DNA from: Fallopia convolvulus
Lineage: Eukaryota > Streptophyta > Magnoliopsida > Caryophyllales > Polygonaceae
Assembly: GCA_964016875.1 (NCBI GenBank)
Contig: OZ024724.1
Coordinates: 51,710,438 to 51,774,437 of the forward strand
DNA: 64,000 nt
Direction of reading: 5' to 3'
Shown: positions 61,447 to 64,000 of the stretch, in pieces
How the letters are laid out: each line of letters begins with the position of its first letter
How positions within the stretch are numbered: position 1 is the stretch's first letter
The notes under the pieces: model-generated
What the model was told of the DNA's origin: nothing
Database searches by the model: none
The model's input: only the letters and a program-made list of their open reading frames with translations
Position numbers and translations under genes: made by a program

Positions 61447-63005
61447 ACTTAAAAATTATTCTCAAATACATAATAACACTATATGAAACTTTTATCGATT
61501 TTTAGGGCATAGGTTAAGGAGCTTAAAAGGGAAATTATTTACTAATTTTATTATTTAAGGTTATTTTAACTTTTTTGATAGGATTTATTAATTTTCCAAT
61601 AGGGTTTTAGTTTCTAAATCTAGTATTCAATTCTTATCCTATGTCCTAAGAGTATAGGATAGAAAAATCGAACTTTTATTTATGAGTGGAGATTTAGTTT
61701 ATAAGCCTATATTTTATTTATAAACCTAAATTATTATTTTAGCTAAATAGGCAGGGGTGCATTGAATACAAAATATTTTAAATTAATGATTTGTAAACAT
61801 AAAAATCTCCTACAATATTTCCAATTAACAAGTTTTAAATATAAATTTTGATTCATATAACGCATGAAGTTAGCAACCTAGTATTCTTTATTAATTGGTA
61901 TCTATGATGATAATAAATTGACATCATAAAATCTATTACTAATAACTAAAGCCGGAGCAATTTCTGCCACCATATTGCGCCACATCACCCATTTATTAAA
62001 ATAATAATTTTTTGTAGTTAATTATGCAAAAAAAGTTATCTCCAACTAAACATAAAGATAAATAAACATAAATAACTAAAGAAAGGGACATTATATTTAT
62101 TATATTTGTAAAAGATAAATAAAAATGATTCCAAAAATATGTACCTAATATGAAATATATATCTTTGAAATAAAATAGTCATATAAATTCGTTATTTTAT
62201 CACCCTTCATCCAAATTTTTTACAAAGATATAATTTATGTGTAATTTTAATAATCCATGTGAAATATATCTTTCACTTTAACGTATGAGTATATATCTTT
62301 CAAAATTTTAACTTGATGAAATATATCTTATATCTCTTTTTTTTGTTGAAATATATCTTATATCTCTTAACGTAGGAGTATATGGTTAGGATTATTTCAC
62401 TTTAAATCATAACTATATACTAATGCGGAGGTTAAAAAAATTATTAAATGACACATATCGCTTTTAGATTGGACCATACCACCCCTTTTATTAAAACCGA
62501 TCATTGGCAAAATAATTGTTTGATATAAAGATAGTGTAATGTATGTACAATCTTATATCACTATAATTAAGTTTATTTTAAATGGTACCATGTATATAAT
62601 AAATGGTTAGAAATCTCATTCATAATTTAAAAAAAAAAAAACTTTTTATTTTTGAATATGATAAATAGAAAGATTATTAAGATATTTTTTATGTGTACGA
62701 GAATACATAATAGTCTTCCTCTAGCATCCAACGGATGTCTCACCCTTTTTCTGTGTAGTGTGCACGGTTGGTTGATTGCAAATTTTTTATTTAAAATATT
62801 ATATCATAACTATAACCTAAAGCAGAGGTTAAAAAAAATTTTAAACGACACATGTCACTTTTAGATTGGACCACCACCCTTTTTTTAATAATTTTTTTGG
62901 GGGAATTTTTGGATATGATACATTCTTAATAATGGACTAATGACCATTGTATTTAGGTGTTTCCTCCTTTCTAAAACATAAGAGAGATGGCACGTGTCAG
63001 TATAT
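61447..63005. other. AT-rich DNA with dispersed repeat copies
   Basis: Two copies of the dispersed repeat that the outer element interrupts lie here, near 62405-62530 (GGAGGTTAAAAAAATTATTA) and 62805-62930 (GAGGTTAAAAAAAATTTTAA), both with ATTGGACCA downstream. No gene. Confidence 0.5.
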
Positions 63006-63009
63006 ACAT

Positions 63010-63240
63010 ATTTTTTTTTAAGTAACAAGGAATCCATCTTTGGAGGTAAATTCCGGATTTATTAAGTAGCCGATAAAGCACACAGACTAAGTAAACCGGC
63101 TTGTACCGACTGACTCGATCTAGTGGTAGAAAAAATGATGAAAAAATATTTAATCCAAGTGATCCTTCAAATATAAAAATTAAACACTTGACCTCTTAAC
63201 ATCCCTCGCACCTATGACCACTATGTCACCCATGTGGACT
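63010..63240 (-). mobile_element. tRNA-derived SINE-like element
   Basis: Minus strand: box-A-like GGTGACATAGTGG near 63230, box-B-like AGGTCAAGTGTTTAA about 40 bases on, a tRNA-unrelated body, and an A-run at the 3' end (T-run 63012-63020 on +). The arrangement fits a plant SINE of about 220 bp. Confidence 0.5.
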
Positions 63241-63769
63241 CATACATATTCATTTGTTTCTTCATAGTTTCATATTTTTTTGTGTGCGATTTTTCCATCA
63301 TCTTAGTTCACAATTCTTTCCGTCAATTTTGAACTTTTCATATAGCATCTTATTGATCCAGAGCTATGATTATCTTAATACAATAATTAACTAACTTGAA
63401 TATGATTACCCCATTCAAAAATTGAATATGATTACCTACCAAAAAAATAATTGAATATGATTACTAGTTAATTTTTTTTATAAGATAATAATAAGGTCGC
63501 CATAAGTACTATTTGGACTCGCCTCCACTAGGGATGAGAATTGGTTACTAACCAATTCTAAAGAGAAAGGGCAAACCGTCGTCCGAGATATTCAAAACGG
63601 TGACATCTGAGAACTACCTCAAAGGCCCAACCGTCGAACCAAATGTCTGAAGGCATGATCTCTAGTTAATTTATTCACACTTTCAAACATGAGTGAGAAA
63701 AAACGCAATTAAATTTATCTCATTGCACAAAGTGGACCACCATAATAGGTGTAAGGCTCGCGATCTTAG

Positions 63770-63875
63770 AAGCGCAATCCCATGCCTAGCCGAGAACTTC
63801 CTAGGAGGTCACCCATCCTGGTATTACTCTCGCCCTTGCACGCTTAACTTCTGAGTTCTTTGTCCTCACTTGAAC
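63770..63875 (-). repeat. 5S rRNA-derived sequence (Cassandra-like candidate)
   Basis: The minus strand contains AGTTAAGCGTGC (5S A-box), GGCGAGAGTA and GGATGGGTGACCTCCTAGGA (C-box with one change), in 5S order. The flanks do not follow 5S rRNA, and the first part of the gene (from GGATGC...) is missing, so it is not a functional 5S gene. Cassandra-type TRIM retrotransposons carry 5S in their LTRs, which is a likely source. Confidence 0.6.
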
Positions 63876-63915
63876 CCAGAAAAGGAAGAGCTCTTGTTGA
63901 GCTGGGGAATACCTC

Positions 63916-64000
63916 AATCCTTTATAATGCACGTTTAACTTTTGAGTTCTTTGTCCTCTAAATCCTTTATAATGCACGTTTAACTTTTGAGTTCTTTGTC
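63916..64000. repeat. 45-bp tandem repeat with 5S A-box-like core
   Basis: AATCCTTTATAATGCACGTT-type units start at 63916 and 63961 and run off the window. Each holds GCACGTTTAACTTTTGAGTT, a diverged copy of the 5S segment GCACGCTTAACTTCTGAGTT at 63838-63857. Confidence 0.75.

Noticed and set aside
63770..63875. Functional 5S rRNA gene
   Set aside because: The 5' part of the gene is missing and flanks do not match; only a derived sequence is supported.
1..64000. CRISPR array, bacterial operon or organelle DNA
   Set aside because: Introns, LTR elements and plant nuclear families throughout; no regularly spaced repeats with unique spacers.

Overview
This is a eudicot-type plant nuclear genome window. 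It shows long AT-rich intergenic DNA, genes split by GT-AG introns (plus one GC-AG intron), plant-specific families (AT-hook/PPC protein, CBM43 protein, tonoplast sugar transporter, villin) and many plant transposons. I cannot name the species from sequence alone. Exon borders below were worked out by hand from splice motifs and reading phase.

Host genes, left to right: the last exon of an unidentified + strand gene (34-168); a small secreted CBM43/X8 protein gene (3166-3904, +); an AT-hook motif nuclear-localized (AHL) gene with two AT-hooks and a PPC domain (21947-26246, +); the oligosaccharyltransferase subunit ribophorin I/OST1 (27067-31757, +); a tonoplast-type monosaccharide-sensing transporter (33221-36406, -), tail to tail with OST1; and a 21-exon villin gene (53215-58725, -). 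These are independent housekeeping or regulatory genes; I see no gene cluster or shared pathway.

The spaces between genes are packed with transposons. 4.6-6.4 kb holds CACTA and Copia remnants. 7.79-20.44 kb is a nested insertion: an outer element with about 115-bp inverted ends carries a captured PEX11 (peroxisomal membrane protein 11) fragment and a smaller MULE; a Copia element interrupts the PEX11 fragment; that Copia in turn contains a long LTR in its 5' LTR and a 5'-truncated chromodomain Gypsy element in its polymerase gene. 39.35-43.52 kb is a MULE with a perfect 9-bp target duplication and decayed FAR1-type and Ulp1-type coding remnants. 43.55-44.8 kb is a hAT transposase pseudogene split by a solo LTR. 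45.82-47.13 kb is a 5'-truncated LINE with a 16-bp target duplication. 47.6-48.5 kb has two Stowaway-like MITEs. 49.4-50.4 kb is a TIR element carrying a leucine-rich-repeat gene fragment. 50.9-52.3 kb is a Gypsy remnant. 60.6-61.4 kb has two hAT-type MITEs side by side, each with an 8-bp target duplication. The right edge has a tRNA-like SINE and a 5S-rRNA-derived sequence.

The best candidates for a second look are the 12.6-kb nested insertion with captured PEX11, whose unoccupied target is visible as related copies near 62.4 and 62.8 kb; the FAR1/Ulp1 MULE; the LRR-carrying TIR element; the 5S-derived sequence with a well-kept internal control region; and an unexplained GC-rich island at 6.4-6.85 kb. 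I found no convincing undescribed biological system, and no CRISPR array, tRNA gene or intact rRNA gene.
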